Shown here: piece by piece, positions 53,900-64,000 of the stretch
How the letters are laid out: every line of letters begins with the position of its first letter
Numbering within the stretch: position 1 is the first letter of the stretch
Assembly: GCA_024867545.1 (NCBI GenBank)
Contig: JANFNE010000003.1
Location: 1,178,001-1,242,000, forward strand
DNA: 64,000 nt
Direction of reading: 5' to 3'
Source: Phytopythium helicoides
Lineage: Eukaryota; Oomycota; Peronosporomycetes; Pythiales; Pythiaceae
Notes under the pieces: generated by a model
Told to the model about the DNA's origin: nothing
The model's database searches: none
What the model saw: the letters and a program-made list of their open reading frames with translations, nothing else
Position numbers and translations under genes: made by a program

Positions 53900-56680
53900 C
53901 TACTGCTCCCAGAAACTCGCGACGCCAGGGAGGATGCGGCTGCCCGACGCGTTCGAGAACCCGTGGCGGTTGGGGAGCCCGCTCGCGCGATAAGTGTGCT
54001 CCAGCGGCCAGCCGTGCTTGGCACGCAGCCCACGCAGTCTGGCTTGGAACTCCTCCGACATGGGCACGAACTTTGTCGGGTTCCCGAGCAGGTTGCCGCG
54101 GTTGAACACGATCTCATGGGTGGATACATCGCGTCCAGTGACCACCACCATCACCTTGTCCTCGAACTCGCTCGGCTCCAGCTCACTCACCCCATGCTGC
54201 TTGAAGGCACGCAGCAAAAGCATGTGCTCCAGCGACGCATTGTCGCACACCAACGTGCGCAGCTTCTCCACGAACTCGTCCATCGGAGCCCGCATGTGCT
54301 GTAGCGCGAGCTGCCACTGACGCTCAGCAGCCATGTTCTCGCGACGAGCGCGGAGCTCCCGAAGGAACGAGTCGTACTTCTTGCGAAGCTGCTGCATGGC
54401 TGCAGAAGTGTACACGACGCTCCCAAGAGACTGGGTAAGGACATCGGTGTGACGCCACTCACGTGCGCCTTCATCGCCTTCGATCGCCTCGAGTGTGTAC
54501 CGACCAGTTCGCTTCTGCAGCAACAGCAGCTTCGGCAGCACATCCTCAACCTCCGGCCAGACCTCAGTAAGGCTCGGAACAGCCTTCTCATCGGAGTACA
54601 CCGTGGTGATGACGTTGTGAGCCGCTATCTTGAACCATGCGAAAATCGGCGAAGCAACCGCACGCTGCTTAGCCTCCTGGGCATCGAACTCCCACAGTTC
54701 CTTGTCGAGCGGATGCTCAAGGAAAACATCCTCCATCTGCTCGGAAGAATGTTCATATTGAACCACTTGCTGGATGAGTCCGAGGTACTCACGCTCGTTG
54801 TACTTGACCATCCGCTGGATCTGATTAGCCAAGACCTCCTCAAGCACGTCTCGCACAGCTAGCCTCTTGCCTTCACCTTCTCCATTGTACCGAAGCAGCT
54901 GGAACACCAACTTGCTGATCGCCGACTCTGGCTCACATACCATCGAATTTAACTTCTTTCCCATAATGAGTCGAGCGGAGTTGGCGAGCTTGAACGCGAC
55001 CTGCCATTGAAACTCGGTCATCGATGCCACACCTTCGGAATCCTTGAGTGTGGCTGACGGCGGCATCAGCAAGCCCATCAGAGCACTCGCTGTCGTCCCG
55101 CGGAACATATTCGGGCAGAACTTGCCGGCAGGAGCACCGGCCAGCAGCGCAGTAAGCACGTCGAGCACCTGCGTACCAGATGCGGCGCGAAGCAGCGCAC
55201 AAGCTAGCGAGTCGCTCGGGTCGGCCATAATCTGAGCGTAGTTGTACTCGTGGTCGCGAATACTGAGCCCAGAAGTTGTTGTCTCTGCAGCAATGAGCGT
55301 GAGAAAGTCCTTCGCCGTTACGACATCGCTTGATAGCTCTGTGATGACCGATGCCCAAGCGTCCATGAAGTCCGGTCGACCGTTCTTGAAGGGTAGCTTG
55401 AGAACAGCCATGTGTGAGAGGAACAAACTAGCAGCAGTCTCTAGGACCACGCGGGGGTCGAGCCCAGTCTCCTCTGTCTCCCCCAAAGCGTCGACCACAG
55501 CCTCCTCTGTCGAAAGCAGCGTAATTGCGCTCACGCTCGCGGGCGAAAGTGTGTCGATGCGATGATCAACTTCACGCTCCGGCTCGATATTCACCGCTGC
55601 TGATGCCACAATTTCAGCGAGAATCGTTGCGAAATTGTCCGCTGTAAATTTGAAGTGACCCTGATTCTGCTCGGGTAGCTTCTCACGAATGGCGGCAATG
55701 AGCGGTGCCGCCTTCTCGACGGCAGAATCGAGGCTCATGGTGTGTGTTGCACACTTGGCAATGATGAGCAGTAGTTCGACCTGCTCCAGCAAACCTGTCG
55801 CTTCGACTGCACGCTTCGCGAACTTGTCGCCAATCACGACTGTCGCGCGCTCAAGGAACCCAAAGAGCACGTCATGAGTATCTCCTTTCGGAGGAACCTG
55901 GTTCTTGGAGACATCAGCTTCTCGCTCCACGAGCTCTACGTTCTCGAGGTCGTAGAAGTCAAACGCCTCCAACCCCTCCAATTCGCTCGTGGATGAGGCA
56001 TCCTCACTAGTGGCAGCACCACCTAGGCAGCGCATAAACATTTGGTTGAGGATGGAGAAGAGACCAGCAGCAAGTCGGTCCGCCGAATCCTCGCGGGGAG
56101 TGACAAGCACGCCTCCCATCTGCTTGGCAACAGCACTGTATAGGCGGTGATCGCTGCTCTTGAAGTACTTGACCACGTTTAGCATGAGATTGTGTTCAAA
56201 GTGCGCCTTAACAAGGCTCAGAATGTGAAACATGTCGGTGTCAACGATGCCGTGTTCCTTCTTGAGGAGCTGCACTTCGTGTGTCGCCTCGCTGGACTGA
56301 GAGTCGGCAGTCAAGTGCGGACCCGCATCTGTGATCAAAAACGCCACCGTCGGCATGGAGTTGTCGAGCTTGAGTAGCTGTGCAATCGCGGCCTTTGTGT
56401 TCTCGTCACCGTCACCACCGTTTGCGCTGATTCCGGTCGATCCAGGCGGGACGCAAAGCTGCAGCGACGAGATGAATTTCTGAGCCTCCTCTCCGTCTGT
56501 GAAGCGGTCATCCGTGATGTAGCAGCCATGAGTGTTTTCCGTAAACGTGATGACAGTTAGCATGACGTCGTATTCCTCGTCGAACACGGACGCAACGAGC
56601 TTGCCGACCGTCTTCTTGACGCCCTCGACCTGCGAGCCCATGGACCCGGTGATGTCGAGCAGGAAGACCAGATTCAGCAT
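53900..56680 (-). CDS. large von Willebrand factor A-domain protein
   Basis: Single exon, 926 residues. The VWA domain starts at the very N-terminus: MLNLVFLLDITGSMGSQVEG has the MIDAS-type D-x-T-G-S-M motif of VwkA-like VWA domains, and FLITDAGPHLT supplies a second acidic loop. The rest is helical without recognised domains and includes a coiled stretch near the C-terminus (QQLRKKYDSFLRELRAR). The open frame extends upstream to 56851 through a GA microsatellite that would encode Leu-Ser repeats. I start at 56680 because the VWA fold begins there and an Inr-like element lies 47-64 nt upstream, placing the microsatellite outside the transcript. VwkA-type proteins act near vacuolar/contractile-vacuole membranes in Dictyostelium; any similar role here is a guess. 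Confidence 0.8.
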   Translation of the reverse strand: MLNLVFLLDITGSMGSQVEGVKKTVGKLVASVFDEEYDVMLTVITFTENTHGCYITDDRFTDGEEAQKFISSLQLCVPPGSTGISANGGDGDENTKAAIAQLLKLDNSMPTVAFLITDAGPHLTADSQSSEATHEVQLLKKEHGIVDTDMFHILSLVKAHFEHNLMLNVVKYFKSSDHRLYSAVAKQMGGVLVTPREDSADRLAAGLFSILNQMFMRCLGGAATSEDASSTSELEGLEAFDFYDLENVELVEREADVSKNQVPPKGDTHDVLFGFLERATVVIGDKFAKRAVEATGLLEQVELLLIIAKCATHTMSLDSAVEKAAPLIAAIREKLPEQNQGHFKFTADNFATILAEIVASAAVNIEPEREVDHRIDTLSPASVSAITLLSTEEAVVDALGETEETGLDPRVVLETAASLFLSHMAVLKLPFKNGRPDFMDAWASVITELSSDVVTAKDFLTLIAAETTTSGLSIRDHEYNYAQIMADPSDSLACALLRAASGTQVLDVLTALLAGAPAGKFCPNMFRGTTASALMGLLMPPSATLKDSEGVASMTEFQWQVAFKLANSARLIMGKKLNSMVCEPESAISKLVFQLLRYNGEGEGKRLAVRDVLEEVLANQIQRMVKYNEREYLGLIQQVVQYEHSSEQMEDVFLEHPLDKELWEFDAQEAKQRAVASPIFAWFKIAAHNVITTVYSDEKAVPSLTEVWPEVEDVLPKLLLLQKRTGRYTLEAIEGDEGAREWRHTDVLTQSLGSVVYTSAAMQQLRKKYDSFLRELRARRENMAAERQWQLALQHMRAPMDEFVEKLRTLVCDNASLEHMLLLRAFKQHGVSELEPSEFEDKVMVVVTGRDVSTHEIVFNRGNLLGNPTKFVPMSEEFQARLRGLRAKHGWPLEHTYRASGLPNRHGFSNASGSRILPGVASFWEQ

Positions 56681-56726
56681 CTTGGAAGTGGTGTATTGCA
56701 GAGGAAAGCCGAGATGGTTCGCGACC

Positions 56727-56744
56727 GGAAGATTGGAAATGAGT
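56727..56744 (-). promoter_or_regulatory. Inr-like core promoter of VWA gene
   Basis: The minus strand reads CACTCATTTCCAATCTTC, a strong match to the oomycete Inr/FPR pattern (YTCATTYY.CAATYTT). It is spaced 47-64 nt from the ATG at 56680. Confidence 0.6.
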
Positions 56745-56762
56745 GAGAGGTGGAGCGCAGCA

Positions 56763-56765
<3 letters not shown>

Positions 56766-56808
<43 letters not shown>

Positions 56809-56813
56809 AGAGA
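56766..56813. repeat. (AG)n microsatellite next to VWA promoter
   Basis: About 19 uninterrupted AG units followed by a single A insertion and four more units. It lies about 22 nt upstream of the Inr-like element of the VWA gene, where length change could affect promoter spacing. Confidence 0.95.
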
Positions 56814-57928
56814 CCTCTCTCCTGTCCAGTGCCTTCGAAAAGGCAGAGCAAAGTGTACCCGGCGAAGGGATGGGTACATGTTTCGTGAGTGTTGGTTGTG
56901 AAGAGAGTGAAGGTACTTCAAGCTCACTTCAACACGATCAATTTTCACAGGCAGGTTGCAACGCCTCGTACCGAACGAAAAAGCCCGGCTTGAGGCGGCG
57001 GTTCGCACAATTAGTCAGCCGACGGTTCAACAGGTTTGCAACGCAGGATATGCCCGCGCCGATTGTGTTGCATGCGAGCGTTTGCTCATGCAAAGTCGCA
57101 GCTCGGTGTGGTGGCGCGGCTATTTTAGCCCCACCGCCGAATCATGTCCCGCATCTATAATTGCTGGAGCATTGGCGGTGGCCACTATCGCTATGTGCCT
57201 GCAGAGCTGGACGCACTCGACCTGTTCCCATCGACGTCCCCAAAACTGCTGCGCGAATGCCCACAGAATCACAGTTCGAAAACCGGAAAGCGTGAACACT
57301 TCGATCTGAAATCACGAACGCAATATGATTGCATTCCATTCGCTGAGCAGCCCATAGTTGGCAGGTGCAACCACCTCCGCAGGTTTTCTACCTGCTGCGA
57401 CCATTGCGGGCCATTCCTGACCGCAAGATCGCAGGGTCGTTAACAAACGCGAGTCGCTCATTTTAATGGGCGGTTTGGAGCGCACGGATTGCTGACTTCA
57501 GCCGTCGGCTCCAATCCAAGTTTGCGGGCATCTATTCCGGGGCCGTCAATCCCGATCCGTGCGAACGCTCAAGAAGATGACGACTCTCTACAGACCGCTC
57601 ATTCAAGCGTTCAAAACTCGTAAGCAACCAAGTGCGAACGACAGGAAACGCTTGACGCCGAAGATAGCAATGCTCGACAAGACGCCTTTGGCTTAGGATC
57701 GGCAATGCGTTCCCGTTTGGTCTTGGTGTACGGCTCGAGCTCGAAAGGGACGGTAATAACACCACCGTCCAAGAAGAACTACTTCATCCAAGGCTGGACC
57801 AGGCGCAAGCCTTGGATGCGATCGCGTGGATCGTGGTCGCAAAAATAGCACCTCCTGCACCACGTGCAATGGTTCGTCCCGCCACGTTGCTATTTGTTTG
57901 ACGGCGACGAGGCGCGTTCGTTCGCACT
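56814..57928. other. 1.1 kb intergenic region
   Basis: Between divergent genes. It holds the distal promoter of the VWA gene and the promoter of the Cys/His gene. The open frames (for example 57144-57443) have no recognisable features. No RNA gene or repeat is seen. Confidence 0.4.
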
Positions 57929-57944
57929 CGACAATTCTCCTCCC
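57929..57944 (+). promoter_or_regulatory. Inr-like element of Cys/His protein gene
   Basis: GCACTCGACAATTCTC fits the oomycete Inr/FPR pattern loosely (CAYTY..CAATTYT) and ends 33 nt before the start codon. Confidence 0.35.
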
Positions 57945-57976
57945 AGCCCAAGCAGCACTGCCTCGCCACGATCGTC

Positions 57977-58684
57977 ATGAGCGCGCAAACACGAACGGAC
58001 GCACAAAGTCTGTGCGCTGAGGGATTGGAGGCGAGCACTGCGCGGGGTGTAACAGCAGCAGTGAGATGCCGGTACAAGACGGGTCGGTGCATGAACCCTC
58101 GTGTTGTCAAGGCAAATGGCACTCTGCTGCTATTATGCGAGTATCACCGGTGCCAGCAAAACCGCACCAAAAAGCGCAGTGACATGAAGTACCGTCAGCA
58201 CCGTGCCGCTAAACGTCAGCTCGAACGCGCAGCGCAATATTCGAGACCACAGCAATTTCTGAAAAGAGGCGTTGCTTCAACCAACAACTCACTTTGTCGT
58301 GCCGCTCCAGATTCTTTGGTTCAGCAAGACTTAGAGCATAATGGACCTCGCACAAGGGACAGAGTCGTTGCGCCAGCTGCGATACAAACGGGTTGGCTCG
58401 ACGACTTTGCGCCGATTGAAGGTGTAGAGCCAAGCTCATGCAGTGTATTTCGGAGGAGTTGGCGACATACGTCCGCTGAGTCAAGGATCAATGAGGATCC
58501 TAGAAGTCCATTTGGCATGACCTCAACTAGCCCAACGACCGTCACAGATTTCGACAGCGCCGTATCACCATGGCCAGCTCACGATTACCATGAGATACAG
58601 ACATCCTTATCGCCGCTGGCATCGTCTCCTCAAGAGTGGCTTCCGGACGAACTTGAGCTACTCGAGTACTTTATCATGTCGTGA
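57977..58684 (+). CDS. small protein with conserved-looking Cys/His module, function unknown
   Basis: Single exon, 235 residues. A compact N-terminal module (residues ~30-70) has Cys and His spaced as a possible single-zinc site: CRYKTGRC, then LLCEYHRCQQNRTKKRS. It is followed by basic helices (KYRQHRAAKRQLERAA). The same kind of module recurs in oomycete and algal proteins of unknown function as far as I recall. The remainder is Ser/Pro-rich and acidic and ends LPDELELLEYFIMS, resembling a short acidic activation-type tail. A DNA- or RNA-binding regulator is possible but not shown. It is convergent with the E4-type ligase, 96 nt between stops. Confidence 0.65.
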   Translation: MSAQTRTDAQSLCAEGLEASTARGVTAAVRCRYKTGRCMNPRVVKANGTLLLLCEYHRCQQNRTKKRSDMKYRQHRAAKRQLERAAQYSRPQQFLKRGVASTNNSLCRAAPDSLVQQDLEHNGPRTRDRVVAPAAIQTGWLDDFAPIEGVEPSSCSVFRRSWRHTSAESRINEDPRSPFGMTSTSPTTVTDFDSAVSPWPAHDYHEIQTSLSPLASSPQEWLPDELELLEYFIMS

Positions 58685-58780
58685 ACGATTCATATCATTA
58701 TTTACATATCGTCGAGTAACCTAATAATTGGCGGTCAATTCACCACCTTGCGTTCTGACCAAAAAGCTTGATATGCACTG

Positions 58781-61700
58781 CTATGATGAGTTGATGTTAG
58801 ATGATGTCATGGCGTCAAATGTCCGCTTAACACCTCGTGAAGATGCCGATACTTCACCATCGCTGTCGCTACTGCTGTCTTCAAACCCAAGCACAAGCTG
58901 GGCGTCCTTGGCAACATCTGCTTCAAATCGCGACAGTTTCGATGATATGTAAGCGCTTATATCACGAGCCAACGAGTGGCACGGTTCCACCATCTCCAGA
59001 GTAAGGGGCGTGCGGGTGAATGGATCCGAGCCAGCATTGCCGCGTAGATGGCGCTCAAGCACTCTTCGATCCATAATCTTACCGGAAGGTAGAAGAACTG
59101 GCCTCGTCATCAATGATCCGAGCACCGGATCTTGAAAATCATCGGGAGCTTCCGCAATAATCACTTCCACTGACTCCCTTATTGCCCTCAGATGTGCTGC
59201 TGACTCCATCACAGCAGCAAAGGACTTAGCACAGTCGTCGCCGATCAAATCACTTGAACCTTTTAGTCCCCCGCTCCAAGCTCGGACGGTTTGAACACAA
59301 AAATTGAACTGTGCGCCGTCGAACCGCCCATCACACGACAAATTCGCGAGGAAACGCCTGCGCGGTTTTGAGTCCAAGGGTGTAAGTGCGTTGCTCATCC
59401 ACTCGTCCAAGCTTGCTGACTGCACTGCCCATCGAATGTGTGCATCGAGGTCAGCTAAGCGATGCGTCATAGATGAGCCGCTTTCTCGTTCAAGGTTGAG
59501 CGCCTTTGCTGCCACTTGCTGCATCTCATCGCACGAACCGCTTGCAAACAAAAGTATGACGGTAACCAAGTGTGCAACCACTAGTTGCCCGTCTGCCGCC
59601 AAGTGCACAGAAAACCCCCAAGCACCGGAAACTGTGGCTTGTGCTACATGCGAGAACACAAAGCAAAGTGCTCGAACGCATTGCTCCGACGATATCCGGG
59701 ACAGCATGACCTTTCGAAATGGCGCCGAAGCTGCCATCCACATCGTGCATTCTAGCACCTCAATGAGCTTGCGAAATACAAACCGAAGTTGCTTCGAGTG
59801 CAGAGCAATGTAGCCATCCATCATATGCGGGCGGATCGGCAGCGATACACCTCTGGCGCGATCTGTTGAGTTCAATAGGTCACGCAAGTGCCGAAGAGCG
59901 GTGATTTTATCATTTGCTTCCTCAATCAGCCGTGTCAAATCTCCCCACATGCTGTCTACGAGCAACCGGAACTCTGACAGCGTAAGTTCAGTGCTCGATC
60001 GCTGACGAGAGCTGACCAGAAATTGAGAAATAACAGCTTGATGTCTAGGAAGCCGCCAAAGGTAACGAATCAGCACGGCAACTTCAGAGCGTAGAGTTGG
60101 CAAATCATCATTCAGTGGCACAGTCGTGGGGCCATCGCATTCTTCGTCAATCTGTCTCTCAGTGGTAGCTTCTACCTGAGATGCCCCAGCTGCATCGACG
60201 CTGCTCGTGTTGCTCGAGGATAAGTCTCGGCGTTCTTCATCACAAAGGTGCTTCAACACGCCAAGTGCCAATGCATCCACCAGCAATAGACAGCTCTCAA
60301 GAACGTTTTCAAGCTGTGGTGCCCACATCGAGAAGAATGCCAGAAACGATGGAAATGCTCTCACGATCCGTGTTCGCAACCCACGCTTGGTCTTAAATGC
60401 TGGCGACAACATCACCTGAGCGAGCACAACCACTAGTGGCTCAATAATCACAACAGCGAATGTTTGGTTGGGGCAACCTTTGCTATTCCAGATACCTTCA
60501 AGCGCAGTTTCGTCAATACGCTTCAACCCAAGAAAGTGCACGAAGTCACACAGGTCGACAAAAAAATGCTCGGGAAATGAGCAGAACGCCTGTGACGGTG
60601 CTATCACAATAGATAATCTGGGATCTTCTGACGACGAGATTACGGAGAGAAGCCAACTGCACGTTTTTGCGTAGAACAATATCCATGTGGCAATATTCTG
60701 CGGATTGGATACGTGGGTCTCAATCATATCGATTGTTGCTTTCATTTCCCGACAGCGCGTTTTGCTCGAGTTGTAGTAGGATGACATCTTTGCAGGCCGT
60801 CGTCGATGCCGACCTGAAACAATTGGTCCCCGGTTGCTTCTTGGCTCATGTGGCGGCGTGCCTCGCGCCATCGACTCGAACTCGAAGCGCTCTTCTTCAC
60901 AAAAGCAGAATGACTCAAGCTCTTTGACTTCCTTTACAAGCCGCATGTATCTGTCCAGCGTTGCAAGTGGGCCATGGTGCATGGATTTGATTGCAAGGTG
61001 GAACATGTCACTTGATTTGTCAAATCGGACTCGAGGAACCAGCGAGGACAAAAAAGACAGGCTTCGAAAGTGGAGAGACTTCGCGAATGGCGAGTACAAT
61101 CGCCTCCATCCTCGAGTGATCGAAAAATACAAGTGTCCAGCAGCATGCATCTTGTACGGATCATGTTCGCGCTCTTCCAAGGCTAGACAAGGAGCGCACA
61201 CGAATCGAACGTCGAAACAGTTCGAGCACCTGAACAGAATGTTACTATCCTCGAGCGAGCATGAGCATTCGGCACACCGAAGCAGCTCGCTATGGCATCT
61301 TTGCTCAGACGCAGTTACTAGTGTTGTAGCTCACCTTCGAGGGATCAAAATCCATCCACTCGAAGTGCATCGCGTTACACAACGGGACTGGGAAACTCAC
61401 CCGAAGATATACGTGATCAAGGTTGTGCACATCCTCTGCAGGTTTTAGTCCGGACAATTGAACAGCCACAAAGTTGGCCGGCTTACGCGAGTCGGGTCAT
61501 CTCCTTGGCGTCTCGGGTCTGCAGCAGATTGTTCTGAGTACACATCAAAGCATTGTTGGCATAGATCAGAGTCTTCGCAGTAGGCGCATTTGTAACGTGG
61601 CCCTGAGAAGTTTGGTGTTGAACAGCGATCACAGCACACGCCGTAGTTGAGCCTCAGGTCTGGGTAGTAATAAGATTTGTTCGAATACTGCTGTGCATCC

Positions 61701-63182
61701 GGATTAGCAGATTTGCTGAGACGGAATTCCGCAATGCTGCCCAGGTCCATTTCTCGAAGCAATGCTTCCTCTGACATCATAGATGCTTCTCTTCCACCAC
61801 TTTCCCGCAGGGGAATTTCAGGATAATCTTTGTCCCCAAAGCCACGAATGGATACAAATCCTTGGTGATATGCGAGGTTAATTGCAGATGTGTCACCCTG
61901 ATTTGCTTTTGAAAGAGCTTGAAGCGAAATCGAGGCGAGAATCTGGTTGACATTCATCAGAAACCCATCAAGCCGATCTTCAGCGTCATGGTTCATCAGT
62001 CGACGTTTGTTGATCGAAATCACAACTGTAGCGAGCCAGCTCAGTGTGGCGTCGACGACGAGGGGATGCTGCGTTTCCGCTAGAAGTACCTGCATGATTC
62101 CCACCAAATTTTCCACGAACATGCTGGTGTATTCTTCAGCCCATTCAATCCTCAGACTGGGTGTCAACGACTCCATCCCGTTGGATGAATTTGTCAGCTC
62201 CTTTGAAATGGTTGTAGCGCTAAAGAACGGGCCCGAGAAACGACAGGAGGAACATTTTCCATGTCACCGCTGACGGAGGAAACCACGGGATGATGCTATT
62301 GTCCGTCGGGAGTGACGCCGGCAGCGGCATCACTAGCTGGAGAGGAGCTGACGGATGCTCGATGAGCTCACGAAAGAGCCTTGTAAGGGCAGCAATATCA
62401 GCAATCCGAAAAAGTGCAATCTCAAAAACACGTCGCCGAATCTCCGTGGCAAGCTGCCGCACTACACGCTCATAGCAGCTTTGAGTTTCCAAGTGTGGCA
62501 ACAGGAGCGAGAAGAAGCGTTGTATCCAAAGTCTTGGTGTCAGGATGTACGAACTCGGCAACTCGATGTGTGGAGCGTCATTGTCGAAGCACTCAGAACA
62601 GAGATGGAACTTGCACATTGCGCAGCGAAACACCACGGTGGACGAGTGCGATGCCACGTGAACGGTCCCACGCACTCCCAGCGAATCAAGAGTGTCCGTG
62701 GCGAACTGAAGTGGGCGCCCACACTTCTTGCACGGCCACTCAACGATCGCTGCGGAAGAGAGGCTCTCGAACACACGCGTCGGACACGAAGCGACAAGCA
62801 CATGCTCGTGTGCAGCGTGCCTGTGGCCGACCGCACTGTGTTGAATGAGCTCGTTGACAGCAACAACGTAGTACGGGGGGCCATCATCCAAGGATCCACC
62901 CGCAGCAGCAGCCTTCTTCTCTTGGCAATCGTCGGCGCTCCACCGAGCCATGAGCCGCCCCAGCGACGAGCCAATGCAGCCATCCGCTTTTCCCAGAGCT
63001 TCTCTTTGCTCGGGCGGGAGCTCTTCATACTGGCGATTGACGCCGTCGAGCGCTTGTAGCAGTCGCTGCAGGGCCCTCAGCGCCCGCTGCCCTCGACATC
63101 CATCACTCTCGAGCCTCTCTTCAATCGCCAGGCGTCGCCACAGCGCCTCAGCGTCCATCTCCTCCTGCAGCAGGTCCGCCAT
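58781..63182 (-). CDS. U-box E4/Ufd2-type ubiquitin ligase with ZZ and Cys-rich fingers
   Basis: Exon model 63182-~62226, ~62225-61487, 61433-61335, 61303-58781. A one-base break near 62225 has no intron explanation; the last two introns are 53 and 31 nt, phase 0. N-terminal third: a Cys-rich finger (CKKCGRPLQ...FRCAMCKFHLCSECFD). Then a ZZ-type finger (CCDRCSTPNFSGPRYKCAYC, DLCQQCF) followed by HNLDHVYLRVSFPVPL, and another finger (LRCAECSCSLED, FRCSNCFDV). The long helical core resembles Ufd2 (LSEFRLLVDSMWGDLTRLIE). The C-terminal U-box is DPVLGSLMTRPVLLPSG, then DRRVLERHL and DPFTRTPLT. Ufd2/E4 enzymes extend ubiquitin chains for proteasomal or Cdc48 pathways (established). The extra zinc fingers are not part of canonical Ufd2. 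Confidence 0.8.
61304..61334 (-). other. candidate 31-nt intron in the E4-type gene
   Basis: Donor TCGAAG|GTGAGC, internal ACTAGTAAC (branch-like), acceptor GTCTGAG|CAAAG. Removal joins FEWMDFDPSK to QRCHSELLRCAECS in one frame and avoids a TGA. It is shorter than almost all known spliceosomal introns outside ciliates and a few other lineages. Confidence 0.4.
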
Positions 63183-63527
63183 CGTGTCGCGGTTGCACCA
63201 GTCGAGCGCGCGCGATCCGAGGCACCGGACGAATCAGCGGCGCTTGGCGGTCCACACTGGCGGCTCGGGTCGCCCGCTCGCGCTCTTGGGGCCGCTCACA
63301 GCGGCGCGGCAGCAGCTCAGGCGGCACCGCGAGATGATTGATCATCTCCTTCGCGGCGGCAGGCAGTCAGTTGGCTGAAGTAGCGCTGTGAAGTGACTAT
63401 CGGATAAGTCAGTGGAGGCGGTTCGTAACAATCGCCACTTTGTAGAGCCACTTCACGGCATCTTTTTTCGAGAAGGCTCCTACAACTTGAGAAAAGCAGC
63501 GAGACAGGCGCTGCAAGCGGCATCGCC
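63183..63527. other. bidirectional promoter region
   Basis: 345 nt between the divergent E4-type gene and the plus-strand gene at 63528. No clear Inr match or other element is recognised. Confidence 0.4.
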
Positions 63528-64000
63528 ATGTTCCTGCGCGCGCGGCGGCTCTCCGAGGCGCAGGGCGGCGACGGCGGCGACGGCGGCGACTCGCAGGGCC
63601 CGAGGCTGCCGTCGGTGTCTGCGCTGCTCTTTGGCGCTTCGAGCGCGGCCTCTGCGGCCTCTGGGGGCCCCGTGAGCGCCGAGAACGACCAGCAGGAGGC
63701 GGCGGACGCGTACCTGGCGCGGCTGCGTGCCATGCAGGCGCTCGTGGCGCAGCTGCTGGACGTGCACGTGCTGTCGCCGGCTATCGGTACGAGGCGCGGC
63801 AGGAGCTCGCGGTGGACGCGGACGAGTGGTGGAAGGAGGTTGAGGCGCGCGGACGAGTTGCCGCGCAGGCCCAGGCGGCGCGCAACCAACGCAGGAGGGA
63901 GCTCGCCCCAGACAGCGCCGTGGGGCTCAGCGAGGCGAACGCGGACCTCGAGGCGCTCGCTATTGTGCTCCAGAGCCTGGATCGCGTGAACCGGCGCCGA
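63528..64000 (+). CDS. hypothetical helical protein, 3' truncated by window end
   Basis: Starts MFLRARRLSEAQ, then a Gly/Asp-rich and Ala/Ser-rich low-complexity stretch. A helical segment follows (QEAADAYLARLRAMQALVAQ, ending LLDVHVLSP). A one-base break near 63778 moves the apparent coding frame to YEARQELAVDADEWWKEVEA, continuing through Ala/Arg-rich helices to the window end. The new frame is chosen because it is open to the end and avoids an Arg/Ser-only translation. No domain is recognised; coiled-coil propensity is likely. Confidence 0.5.

Noticed and set aside
56681..56851. N-terminal extension of the VWA protein through Leu-Ser repeats
   Set aside because: It is encoded by a GA microsatellite and contains the Inr-like element; the VWA fold begins at the Met at 56680.
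1..64000. CRISPR arrays, bacterial operons, rRNA genes, viral or toxin genes
   Set aside because: Nothing of the kind was seen; gene structure is eukaryotic throughout.

Overview
This window comes from a eukaryote whose genes carry many short introns (mostly 50-110 nt). It is almost certainly an oomycete of the Pythium/Phytophthora type. The evidence is a compact gene-dense layout, G/C-ending codons, START-like 'M96 mating-specific' family proteins, a zoospore flagellar gene (enkurin), and Inr-like core promoter elements of the oomycete type (TCATTYY..AATTT) 40-90 nt upstream of several start codons. All product names below come from reading motifs by eye; no database was searched. Exon borders were chosen by hand from GT/AG (or GC/AG) sites plus frame.

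Layout. 1-10 kb: a partial ZNF598/Hel2-type RQC ubiquitin ligase; an M96-family bZIP/START-like gene; a membrane-anchored M14 carboxypeptidase with a concanavalin-like N-terminal domain and a 15-nt microexon; enkurin; a COMM-domain gene. 10-20.3 kb: five tandem minus-strand equilibrative nucleoside transporter (ENT) genes. 20.3-23.3 kb: about 3 kb with no convincing gene. 23.3-35.1 kb: a SUN-family (GH132) wall protein, SMC6, mitochondrial ornithine aminotransferase, and AMP deaminase, divergent from the aminotransferase. 35.2-40.6 kb: a young-looking accessory block, with two near-identical copies of a ~0.9 kb repeat whose inner ~0.3 kb lies in opposite orientations. They bracket one intact M96-family gene and two broken relatives. 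40.6-51.3 kb: two hypothetical genes and a very large neurobeachin/LRBA-like BEACH gene. 51.5-64 kb: a POT/PTR peptide transporter, a VWA protein with a promoter-side GA microsatellite, a small Cys/His protein, a U-box E4-type ubiquitin ligase with extra zinc fingers, and the 5' part of an unknown gene.

Shared themes. Most genes are single-copy housekeeping genes; accessory novelty is concentrated in the ENT array and the repeat-bracketed M96 block. Nucleoside uptake (five ENTs), AMP deaminase and ornithine aminotransferase all belong to nitrogen/purine metabolism, but co-regulation is not shown.

Data quality. Several genes contain single-base frame breaks with no nonsense substitutions, above all the BEACH gene (about a dozen in 8.8 kb). 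SMC6, AMP deaminase, the transporters and the VWA gene have none. This looks more like local sequence or assembly error than pseudogenisation, but it needs reads or transcripts to settle.
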